A stretch of 46,845 nt of DNA from a virus. Shown here one piece after another: positions 30,642 through 39,800 of the stretch (its first letter is position 1; each line of letters opens with the position of its first letter). The stretch covers positions 1-46,845 of IMG/VR virus record IMGVR_UViG_3300029787_000083. One strand, 5' to 3'. The notes beneath the pieces were generated by a model. It saw nothing but the letters and a program-made list of their open reading frames with translations. It did not search any database and had not been told where the DNA came from. The position numbers were made by a program, and so were the translations under genes.

Positions 30642-33600
30642 ATGAGTATGCATGAAGAAGACATTGATACCGAAGGTTTTGTTGACCCTAACGACAAAAG
30701 GCCCGGTTCAAAGAGACCCGGTGCAATAGATCAAAGCGGTGAGTTTGTAATTCTCCCTGTTGATGGAGCCACTGGCACAGGTGTCACAGGTGGCACAGGT
30801 GGTACAGGTGGTACAGGTGGCACAGGTGGTACAGGTGGTGATGACAAGGATACAGATGGTGCGGGTGATCCTGTTGTTGATCCTGTTCTAGAAGCTGCTT
30901 TTCAGTATGCACAAAGCGGAGCAGATAATTTAAGTATTGCAAGATATGTGCGTGATAACAATGTAAATTTAAATGATTTAGCTAAAAAGTTAGGAGTAGA
31001 TGCTGGTGTAGCTAACAAGATGTTCTCTGCACTCACAGATGAACCTACTGCTAGAGTTATAGAGTTTCAACAAAATAATCCTAATGCTACTAATACTGAG
31101 CTTGCAAGGTTTATAAGAGATGAAGGGGCAGATGTAAATTTAGTAGCAGATGCCTTAGACCTTGATAGAGATACTGCTACTAAAATGTATCAGGACGCTC
31201 TAGGCTCTGAGTTTGAAACTGCTCAAGTAGCTGCAACTGAAGTGGCTGGTATTAAAGATGATACACCCGGAACTTATACACCCCCTACAGTTAATGTTGC
31301 AGATTATGTAGCTAGACCAACAACTGCTGCTGTTGATGCAAGCACTGCGATAACCGCAGAAACTGCTGTTCAAAAACTTAATGATTTTGTAAATATACCT
31401 TCTCCTCCAAATGTAACAGCCACACAGATAGAAGTGGCTGTAGCAAATGTAAAGACAGGAATTACTTCTGGTCAGATTGATGCTTCACAATATGAAGCTG
31501 CTTTAGCAAGTGAGCTAAATAGAACTGTACCCGCCATAGGCAATCAAAGACCTCCTATAACTGTCAATGAACTTAAAGATCTTAGTTCTAGAGCGACAGC
31601 TGCACAAATGGGAGATACCACATCTGGTATGGCTCAAGCAGCCCAGTTCACTGTAAATCCAGATTCTTTTGTACCCGGAGTTACCGCAGCAGACATAAGA
31701 GTCTCTGCGACTCCTGAAATAGAAGCACAACAAAGACAAGCACTGACTACAACCTCTATGACAGGTATAGAGGCAAAGATAACAGATTCAGTAAGTTTTG
31801 AAGCTGCACAGGCTAGAGTGGTTAAAGGCGAGGCAGCTAAAGGTGCTGCTGCTTCAATGGTAGCAGAGGTAGGACAAATACCAGATGCTATTGCCGCAAC
31901 AGTCGCAGAGAACCCTGCCTCAGTAACGGCAGCTATAGACACACAGCCTATAAATATTCAAGCAGCTGTCGCAGCATTACCCACTGAAGCTCTAGTGTCT
32001 TCACAGTTAGAGACACTCTTAGGAGGTCTTGAAACTGGTGAGATACCTACATGGGCAAGACCTGCTGTAGATATTGTAGAGGCTAGGTTAGCCGAAAGAG
32101 GCATGGCAGTCTCTACTGTTGCAAGGGATTCTTTATTTAATGCTATTATACAAAACGCTGTTCCAATAGCTCAGGCCAATGCACAGGCTTTGCAAGAGAG
32201 ATCGGCACAAAACTTAGCCAACGAACAGCAAGCCACTTTGCAGACAGCCCAGCTTGAGTCTAGTAGAAGATTACAGAATCTTGCTAATCAACAAACTGCT
32301 GCAAGTCAAACAGCACAGTTTGCACAAAACATACAGCAGCTTCAGAGTCAGTTTACTCAAGAAGCAGCTATTCTGACTGCACAACAAGCACAGCAGATTA
32401 GAACTCAAAACTTAACTAATCGGCAAAGAACAGCTGAAGTTAATGTACAGAATCAACAGGCTACTAATTCTTTAAACCTATCTAACGAGCAGCAAGTAGA
32501 GCTTGCAAACTTAGAGGTAGAGAGTCTTACTGGTCGTGAAAACATGAGTGCTACGAATCAGCAAAGACTTGCAGAGTTTCAAGTAGCAGCAGACTTCCTT
32601 AGTAAGAACGCAGCCTTTAAACAACAAATGGAGTTGGCTAACTTAGATGCTAATCAGCAAGTAAGGCTTGCAAACTTAACAGCACTAAACAATGCTTCAT
32701 CAGATAATCTAAATGCTGCACAGCAAACAGAGCTTGCAAACTTAAACTCCAGAATGGAGACTAATCTTGCTCAAGCTAGTATCGCTCAAGCGATGGGTAT
32801 AGCCCAGTTGAATGCTAATCAGCAAAGGGCTGTAGAGAACGCTAGGTTAGTTGCTAATATTGATTTAACTAAATTTAATGCTGACCAGCAAGTACAGCTT
32901 GCTAATAGTCAATTTATGCAGACTGTAACACTATCTGATTTTAATGCTAGGCAACAAGCAGCTATGCAGAATGCTACAGCTTTAGCATCTTTAGACTTAG
33001 CCACTGTGGATCAAAGAACTAGAGTGGCTATAGAGAATGCTAATAACTTTCTACAGCTTGATATTGCTAATTTATCTAACCAACAGCAAGCTGTAATATT
33101 AGATCAACAATCTAAACAGCAAAGACTTCTATCAGATCAGTCTTCACAGAATGCTGCTAGACAGTTTAATGCACAAACTGAAACACAGATAGCACAGTTC
33201 AACGCTAATTTAGCTGCACAGATGGAGCAGTTTAATGTGGCTCAACAAAATGCTATGGCACAGTTTAATGTTACTGAAAAGAACAGAACAGCTGCTATAA
33301 ATTCTGGAAACCAAATAGATGTTGAAAAGTTTAACAATCAATTAACCACACAGCTTGATCAATTCAATGCACAGCTAGATTCACAGAGAGAAATGTGGAA
33401 TGCTCAAAATGCACAGGCAATAGAGCAGTCTAATACTGAATGGCGTAGACAAGCTAATACAATAAACACTGCGGCTGAAAATGCAGCAAATGCAACAGCG
33501 GCTCAACAGGCTTACAATATTTCTACTCAAGAGCTTGCAAATGTTTGGCAGCAGCTTAGAGATGATGCCTCTTATGCAAGAACAGCTTTTGAGAATGAAG

Positions 33601-33716
33601 AGCAACGTAAGACTACCTTGTATGCTACAGCACTAGCGAACGATCCCGGTGCTGCTGGAGATGCTAACTATATAGATAAGTTAGTTGGAATAGCTGATAA
33701 AATTTTAGAGTCATAG
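30642..33716 (+). CDS. Large virion protein with Gly-Thr and Ala/Asn/Gln repeats, 1024 aa
   Basis: Residues about 45-66 are a GTG repeat from a nine-base tandem array. Residues about 80-200 hold two similar helical domains (ARYVRDNNVNLNDLAKKLGV; ARFIRDEGADVNLVADALDL). From about 500 to 960 the protein is a long Ala/Gln/Asn/Leu-rich helical repeat with recurring AQQTELANLN, NANQQRAVENARL and QFNAQ-type units, predicting an extended coiled coil or tube. No enzyme motif seen. Similar proteins occur in marine podoviruses upstream of the large ejection proteins. Likely internal or tail-tube virion protein. Confidence 0.75.
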   Translation: MSMHEEDIDTEGFVDPNDKRPGSKRPGAIDQSGEFVILPVDGATGTGVTGGTGGTGGTGGTGGTGGDDKDTDGAGDPVVDPVLEAAFQYAQSGADNLSIARYVRDNNVNLNDLAKKLGVDAGVANKMFSALTDEPTARVIEFQQNNPNATNTELARFIRDEGADVNLVADALDLDRDTATKMYQDALGSEFETAQVAATEVAGIKDDTPGTYTPPTVNVADYVARPTTAAVDASTAITAETAVQKLNDFVNIPSPPNVTATQIEVAVANVKTGITSGQIDASQYEAALASELNRTVPAIGNQRPPITVNELKDLSSRATAAQMGDTTSGMAQAAQFTVNPDSFVPGVTAADIRVSATPEIEAQQRQALTTTSMTGIEAKITDSVSFEAAQARVVKGEAAKGAAASMVAEVGQIPDAIAATVAENPASVTAAIDTQPINIQAAVAALPTEALVSSQLETLLGGLETGEIPTWARPAVDIVEARLAERGMAVSTVARDSLFNAIIQNAVPIAQANAQALQERSAQNLANEQQATLQTAQLESSRRLQNLANQQTAASQTAQFAQNIQQLQSQFTQEAAILTAQQAQQIRTQNLTNRQRTAEVNVQNQQATNSLNLSNEQQVELANLEVESLTGRENMSATNQQRLAEFQVAADFLSKNAAFKQQMELANLDANQQVRLANLTALNNASSDNLNAAQQTELANLNSRMETNLAQASIAQAMGIAQLNANQQRAVENARLVANIDLTKFNADQQVQLANSQFMQTVTLSDFNARQQAAMQNATALASLDLATVDQRTRVAIENANNFLQLDIANLSNQQQAVILDQQSKQQRLLSDQSSQNAARQFNAQTETQIAQFNANLAAQMEQFNVAQQNAMAQFNVTEKNRTAAINSGNQIDVEKFNNQLTTQLDQFNAQLDSQREMWNAQNAQAIEQSNTEWRRQANTINTAAENAANATAAQQAYNISTQELANVWQQLRDDASYARTAFENEEQRKTTLYATALANDPGAAGDANYIDKLVGIADKILES
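30774..30836 (+). repeat. Nine-base tandem array (GGYACAGGT)x7
   Basis: Seven units, mostly GGCACAGGT or GGTACAGGT (the second is GTCACAGGT), coding a Gly-Thr-Gly run. In frame, so copy-number change would alter linker length without a frameshift; a possible length-variable site. Confidence 0.85.
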
Positions 33717-33726
33717 GTAAATACAA

Positions 33727-34893
33727 ATGGGATTTTTTAGTAAGATATTTAAGGGCGTTAAAAAAGTCTTTAAGAAGATTGGCAAAGGAATCAAAAAAGT
33801 TGCTACAAAAGTTGGCAAGTTTATGAACAAGATTGGGATTGTTGGTCAGATCGCAATGGCCTTTATTCTTCCCGGTGTTGGGGCTGCTCTTGCTAATACA
33901 TTAGGTAATGTAGGGGCGTGGGCTACCGCTGCACTTGCTAATCCTGCAACTAGTGCTTTGGTAAAAGGTGTGGCTCATGTTGTTAATGGAGCAGCTAAGT
34001 TTGCAGCAGGAGCGGGAAGAGTATTTAACACTGTTACAAGTGCTGTTAAGAACTATGTGGGTGAAGTTGGTAAAACAATGCTTAACAAGATACCCGGAAT
34101 CAACATAGAGAATGCAGCTACGAATGTGTTTGGTAAAGGCGGTGCATTAGATATTGCGGCTCAGGCTACTGGAGAGACTTGGAATACTACCATAGGAAGT
34201 GGAGAGTGGTGGAAAAAATTTGCAAGGACTCCTGAGATGAATCAAGTTTCAGGTTTTACATCTTTGAAGCCCGGAGAGACAGGTTTTGAGCCAAAGTTCT
34301 CAGATCCTTCATCTCCAGATTTTGTTAGAGAAGGAGCCTACGCTGATGATTTTAGTTCTTTAATTCCTGACCCTAAAGTTAGTGCAGGAAGTTCACCAGC
34401 AGATTTAACTAGGCAAGGTCTAGAAATGAGACAGCCTCCAGCGGGTGACTATACAACTATGGATGTTGTAGGAAAAAGAGTTGATCCTACTACTGGTTTT
34501 GAAGTCGAGCTTCCTTCTGGTGTCGATTTAGATATACCGGAAGTTAGGTTTGATAAGCCTTCTTTGTTAGATAGAGTTAAAGGAGAGTCTGGAGTTTCTT
34601 ATAGTGATGAAGTTATTGAAGGAGTTACATCAGACTACAAAGGCTTACAGATTAAAGAAAAATCATTAGCAGCGGCAGGGACTGAAGCTATAAAAGAAGT
34701 TGGTAAGAGCTTGATGGCTCCAGAGCCAGAGGAGGCACTACCATACGGAGGTTCAGTGGTTGTTGTACAAAATGCATATGATGTAACAGGTTCTCAAATA
34801 TCTCAACTTCCTCAAGTTGGATATGGACTACCTATGGTTCAATATGATGGACTGTATAAACCAAAAAGCACTTGGGCTAGGATGATGGGATAA
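33727..34893 (+). CDS. Putative ejected virion protein with cationic amphipathic N-terminus, 388 aa
   Basis: The first 35 residues (MGFFSKIFKGVKKVFKKIGK and onward) carry twelve Lys and no acidic residue in amphipathic spacing, like membrane-active peptides. An Ala/Gly-rich hydrophobic segment follows (IVGQIAMAFILPGVGAALAN), then a mixed domain. This fits an internal protein that crosses or opens the cell envelope during DNA ejection. Located in the block of large virion proteins. Function is inferred from sequence character only. Confidence 0.7.
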   Translation: MGFFSKIFKGVKKVFKKIGKGIKKVATKVGKFMNKIGIVGQIAMAFILPGVGAALANTLGNVGAWATAALANPATSALVKGVAHVVNGAAKFAAGAGRVFNTVTSAVKNYVGEVGKTMLNKIPGINIENAATNVFGKGGALDIAAQATGETWNTTIGSGEWWKKFARTPEMNQVSGFTSLKPGETGFEPKFSDPSSPDFVREGAYADDFSSLIPDPKVSAGSSPADLTRQGLEMRQPPAGDYTTMDVVGKRVDPTTGFEVELPSGVDLDIPEVRFDKPSLLDRVKGESGVSYSDEVIEGVTSDYKGLQIKEKSLAAAGTEAIKEVGKSLMAPEPEEALPYGGSVVVVQNAYDVTGSQISQLPQVGYGLPMVQYDGLYKPKSTWARMMG

Positions 34894-35435
34894 TGGAAGA
34901 AAATTATATATCAAACATAGTTTCGGCTGGTAGGTCTATCCCCGGACAATCTCTTACAAATGATTTTGATCAAAGGTATGAGTTTGAAAAGGCTCCACAG
35001 ATAACTAATCTTAGAGATGGCATAGAATACTTCTTTACAAAGATTACTAACGAAGAAGTATATCCAGAGGTAATGGAGTTAGTTATAGAAGGTGTGCCTG
35101 TAATGGAGGTAGTCCAGACTATACTCTTTGCAGCATTCGATAAAGGCATATGGAATCCAGACCTGATGATGCTTCTGGCAGAGCCAGCTACTTATATAAT
35201 TATGGGACTAGCTGAGAGAGCAGGTATAGACTATGTAATCTATGCAGAAGAAGAAACAGAAGAAGAAGCAGAAAACGTAGCAACTGGTAGGACTGTTGAC
35301 ATGGCAGCTTACATGAAAAATAAACATCAGAACATACCTAAAGGTGCTATACCTGAAGAGATCCAAGAGAAGATAGAAGAGTTGCCTGTAGAAAGTTTAA
35401 TGGCTCCCAGAGAAAAGAATTTGTTAGAGGAATAA
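34893..35435 (+). CDS. Conserved virion-associated protein, 180 aa
   Basis: Highly conserved marine-phage family: GRSIPGQSLTNDFDQRYEFE, IEGVPVMEVVQTILFAAFDK, GIWNPDLMMLLAEPATYIIM, GLAERAGIDYVIYAEEETEE. Acidic C-terminal half. Always seen with the large ejection-type proteins, so probably a virion component or assembly factor of that complex. Overlaps the previous stop by one base (TAATG). Confidence 0.75.
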   Translation: MEENYISNIVSAGRSIPGQSLTNDFDQRYEFEKAPQITNLRDGIEYFFTKITNEEVYPEVMELVIEGVPVMEVVQTILFAAFDKGIWNPDLMMLLAEPATYIIMGLAERAGIDYVIYAEEETEEEAENVATGRTVDMAAYMKNKHQNIPKGAIPEEIQEKIEELPVESLMAPREKNLLEE

Positions 35436-35438
35436 GCA

Positions 35439-36794
35439 ATGTCTATTGATTCAGTTTTTACTAAGTTACAAAACAACAGGCGTAGACAGTACGAAGATCT
35501 TGCTAAACGTCAGGCAAGAGAGGCGGCTGTAGGTGCTTTTTCTAACGTAGCTGGTAAGTTTTTAGGATCTGTATTGAGCGATACATTGCGAGACAGTACT
35601 AATAATTTTATTAATTCTGCTCCTATAATGAATGAAAGAATACAAGCTAAAATAGCAGACGATAGAAAAAAAAGAATAGGAGCCGTACAAAGCCAGATAG
35701 ATGCCTCTGGTAAGTCTACATACGACTTTTTATTTGATCAGCATCTTCCTGCTTGGGAAGAAGGCTATAGAGCAGAGTTAGCTGAACGAGAAGGCGAAGA
35801 AGGCTGGAGAGACTTTGCGGCTAACCCAGATGTATTCGATGCAGACATAAGAAAAAGACTTGGAGAGATAATTACTCCAATGGCAGAGAACCATGATGAG
35901 GCTTATGCTCTGTCACAAAAAGTAGGAACTTACGAAGACTTTTCAGCTATGGTAGATTTATCGTCTAAGAATGCCAAGCCCACAAGTGTTATGGGACTTT
36001 TAAGTCGTGAGCTAAGAGGAGCTATCTCAGGAAAGTCTAGACAAGACTTTGAAGATGAAGCTCTGCTTGCAATTCAGCAAGGCCCACTAGCTCAGAACAG
36101 AGATGCTTTTAATACCTTTATGGAAACGTATGAACAAAATAAAGATGTAGTAAAGGCTGCAAAGTTTACAGAGTTTGTTCATGAGCTAGAGGCTCCTACA
36201 GATAGAGAGAGAGTTGACAGAGTAGAGAGTATAACTAGCGTTGGAACCGGAGCTAATTTTAAGTTAATCCAACAAGTACAAGAAAAAAGAACAGACAGAT
36301 TTACAGGGGAAGTTGTTACTACAGTAAGTGACCCAGCAGTTATTTTTGATGCTACAAAAGATAATCCTGTGCTTGCAGCCGATCAAATTCGAGAGATGCT
36401 TCAGAATAATGTTAATTATAAGCAGGATGTCTTAGATGACTTTAGTGCTAAAGGTAAGAATGAGTTTGCTACAAGAGTTCAAGCGGCTGGTTATAATACC
36501 ATAGGAGACTATACAACATTTGAACAATGGGTAGCTGAAGGCGAAATATTTACAGATATGATGCAGAATCCAGAATTTGTAGTCAACCCAGAACTAATGG
36601 CTAAAAGACAAGCGGGTTATGATCTAATTATTGATGATGGTGTAGAAATGCAACGATTAATACAAAGTCTTACTGCGGGGGAGATGACACAAGAGGAATA
36701 TGATGCTGCAAGAGGTCAACTTATAGAGAGAGTGCTATTAGACTTTGCAGATTTTGACCGCAGAACTGGCCCCTTACCATTCGAGAGCCTATAA
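35439..36794 (+). CDS. Virion-associated protein, 451 aa
   Basis: N-terminal basic helix (KLQNNRRRQYEDLAKRQARE) and a hydrophobic Ala/Gly patch, then a largely helical, acidic protein without Cys. Sits between two ejection-type proteins with short gaps. Not recognised by motif; a virion internal protein is the best guess from position. Confidence 0.7.
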   Translation: MSIDSVFTKLQNNRRRQYEDLAKRQAREAAVGAFSNVAGKFLGSVLSDTLRDSTNNFINSAPIMNERIQAKIADDRKKRIGAVQSQIDASGKSTYDFLFDQHLPAWEEGYRAELAEREGEEGWRDFAANPDVFDADIRKRLGEIITPMAENHDEAYALSQKVGTYEDFSAMVDLSSKNAKPTSVMGLLSRELRGAISGKSRQDFEDEALLAIQQGPLAQNRDAFNTFMETYEQNKDVVKAAKFTEFVHELEAPTDRERVDRVESITSVGTGANFKLIQQVQEKRTDRFTGEVVTTVSDPAVIFDATKDNPVLAADQIREMLQNNVNYKQDVLDDFSAKGKNEFATRVQAAGYNTIGDYTTFEQWVAEGEIFTDMMQNPEFVVNPELMAKRQAGYDLIIDDGVEMQRLIQSLTAGEMTQEEYDAARGQLIERVLLDFADFDRRTGPLPFESL

Positions 36795-36804
36795 GGACTA
36801 AGTA

Positions 36805-39800
36805 ATGCCTAGAACAGTTAGATTATCTACAGGTGAAGTTGTTGTTGACGTTCCTGATGATGTTACAGATGAGGAAGTTGAAGCTAAAGTAGCTCAGAAG
36901 CGTGTAGAGCAGCCAGAGCCTGTAGAACGTCCAGATCCTGTAGAGCAGCCTGAACCTGAAGAGGAAATTAGGAGAGAGACTACACCCGGCATTTTAGGCA
37001 CAGGAGATGTAGATTTAGGTATAGATATTCCTGCACAAAAAGAAGGAGTAGGCTTTGATTTTAGAAAAGTTCTTGCTCGAACAGAAGCAAGTCTGTACAG
37101 CACAGGGATTGATCTAATATCTGGTTTAGTTCCCGGTGAAATGGGTGAAACCCTGCGAGAGTCCTCTGGACAAATAGGTGCATCTTTAGCCGCTAAAGGT
37201 CGTAACGAGTTAATTGATCCAGAAACAGGAAAGATAAGAGAGACTACAACTACTCTTGGTGGAGTAGCAGAAGTCGTTCCTTATTTAGTTGTTGGTTCAA
37301 GAATAGCTGGTGCAAAGGCTCTTCAGCAGGTTCCAAGAATTGCTCAAGGTGCTTTGGCTGGTGTATTTACAGATCAACTTTTAGCCGATGAAGATGAAAA
37401 TATATTTAACTTTTTAGAAGAAACATTTCCCGAATCTACCGTGAGTGACATATCAGGTTATCTAGCAACTAACGAAGATGATTCTGAAGTTGAAAAAAGA
37501 TTAAAGTTGGTAGGTGAAGGTCTTGCGCTTGGAGCCTTAGTAGATTTATCTATAGCGGGTGGAAAGGGTGCGATAGGTGTCTATTCAAAAGCCCGTTCAA
37601 TGTTTAACAAAAATGCTAAAGACCTTACCCCGGAAGAAAGAGGCGAGGTATTTGTAGATTATCTAAAAGACTCCAAAGAAAGAGCAGGGCTACAAAAGCG
37701 CGAAGACCAAATAGAATTTAACGAAACTGCTGAAGGGGCTGCACAAGTACAACAGCAGCAGAGCAGTCGTTTAAATAGAGTATTTAGGCAGCTTTTTACT
37801 AGCAGAGGTTACTTTACCCCCAAGGCTAAAAGTGCTTTTGATGATGCCCAGTACGCGCAAAGATCTGCTGTTAGCAGAGCCGAACACATAGCTACTAGAT
37901 TAACTACAGCTATGGATGAGATGGCTAAGAACTCGGACGTTGATATAAGCGATAGAGTTCAGCAAGTTCTTTCAGATCCAAAGTTAAAAAATCTATCAAG
38001 GTCAGATAGAAAACTTGCTCTAATGGACATAGAAGAAGAATTTGGATTTACTACTGAGGTAGCAGAAGAAGTTTTAAATGCTAGAGAGCTTATTGATGAT
38101 CTATCAACAGAGATAACAGGAAGCTCTAGTATACCCTTAGAGATTAGAGAACTTGTAAACGAAAATGTAGGATCGTATCTGAGAAGGTCTTATAGTTTAT
38201 TTGAAGATACAGGATTCAAGCCATCTGAAGATGTTGTTAATGATGCAAGAGAGTATCTAGTCCAGCAAGCTATGGATAAAACTCAAGGTGCAATAAATAT
38301 AGATGACGCATACAGGCAAGCAGAAATACAAATAAATAATATTCTAGATCAGGGAGGCTTTGCAGATAGAAATGCAGCAGGAGAATATTTTGTAAGATCT
38401 AGAAGAATTAACAAAGAAATATTAGCAGGTAAAAAAGAAATAGCTCCTGAAATTAGAGCCTTAATGGGAGAGATAGAAAATCCTGCTGATAATATTGTTC
38501 TTACTGTAAGCAAGATGTCTAGGTTTGTAGAGACTAGCAAGTTTTATAATAACTTAAACAGGCTAGGTACTCAGGGTAAATATATCTTTGATGAAAATAA
38601 TGCTCCTGTAGATTTAATTAAAGATGCGAATAAGATAACAGGCACTAATTCAGTATTAGATGGTAAGTACACTACGCCTGAGATAATAGCTGCAATAAAA
38701 CAAAATGAGTCTTTCTTATCCGCTCCACAGGCTGAAGGTGCATTGGCTAATGCATACAGATCTTTCTTGTCACTTAAAGGATCTTCACAGGCTGCTAAAA
38801 CTGTATTTAGTGTAACCACACAGGCTAGAAACCTATTAGGTGGTTTGCAGTTTGGAACAGCTAATGGCCTAAAACCCTACGAGTTTAGTGGTGCAGGAAC
38901 AACACTTAAAAATCAAATAATGAAAGGCCAAGATGTAACTCTAGATGAACTTTACGAAAAGTATCTAAGGCTAGGGGTTATCAACACTAATGTAAGGGTG
39001 GGAGAATTTAGATCTTTATTAGAATCAGACAGAGATACTCTGATTGATCCGCGCAAATTAAAAGATAGATTAGGCAAACTAGGGCAGTATGGAGGCAAGG
39101 CTGTTGAGTTCGTAGAAGATGTATATGTTGCTACTGATGATCTATTTAAAATCAGCGCATACAATCAAGAGCTAGATACTCTTAAAAAGGCATTCCCAGA
39201 TAGAGATCTAGCCACTCTTGAAGAAGAGGCTGCTGATGTAATTAGGAATACTTTGCCTAACTATGACAGAGTTCCTAAAGGTATAAAGTCTTTAAGAAAC
39301 GCACCGCTTGGCAGCTTTGTAAGTTTTCCTGCTGAGATTATCAGAACATCAGCAAATATAGTTAGACAAGCATCCCGTGAAATAACTTCAGGTAATGCTA
39401 CTTTAAGAGCTAGAGGACTAAGAAGATTAGGAGGCTTTGCCGCAACTAACGGAGCCTTCTATGCTGCTGGGTCAGCTACGGCTAAACTTGCAGGACTAAC
39501 TGAAGAAGAACGACAAGCTGCACAGACTTTGACTGAAACTCCTTGGTCAAAGGATGCACCAAAGTTATTTCTAAGAATAGACGGTAAGCTACATACATCT
39601 GACACACAGTTTTTAGATAGCTACAGTGTAATTAAAGAACCAATAATGGCGGCTTATCGTGAGATACGAGATGGCAGTTTACAGGGAGAGAGGCTAGATA
39701 AATATTTAGCAGATGCTGCTGTAAGTGCAGCAGGTAGTTTAGTAAGACCATATGTAGATGAAACCATACTTACAAAAGCAATAACAGATGTTGGGTTTGC

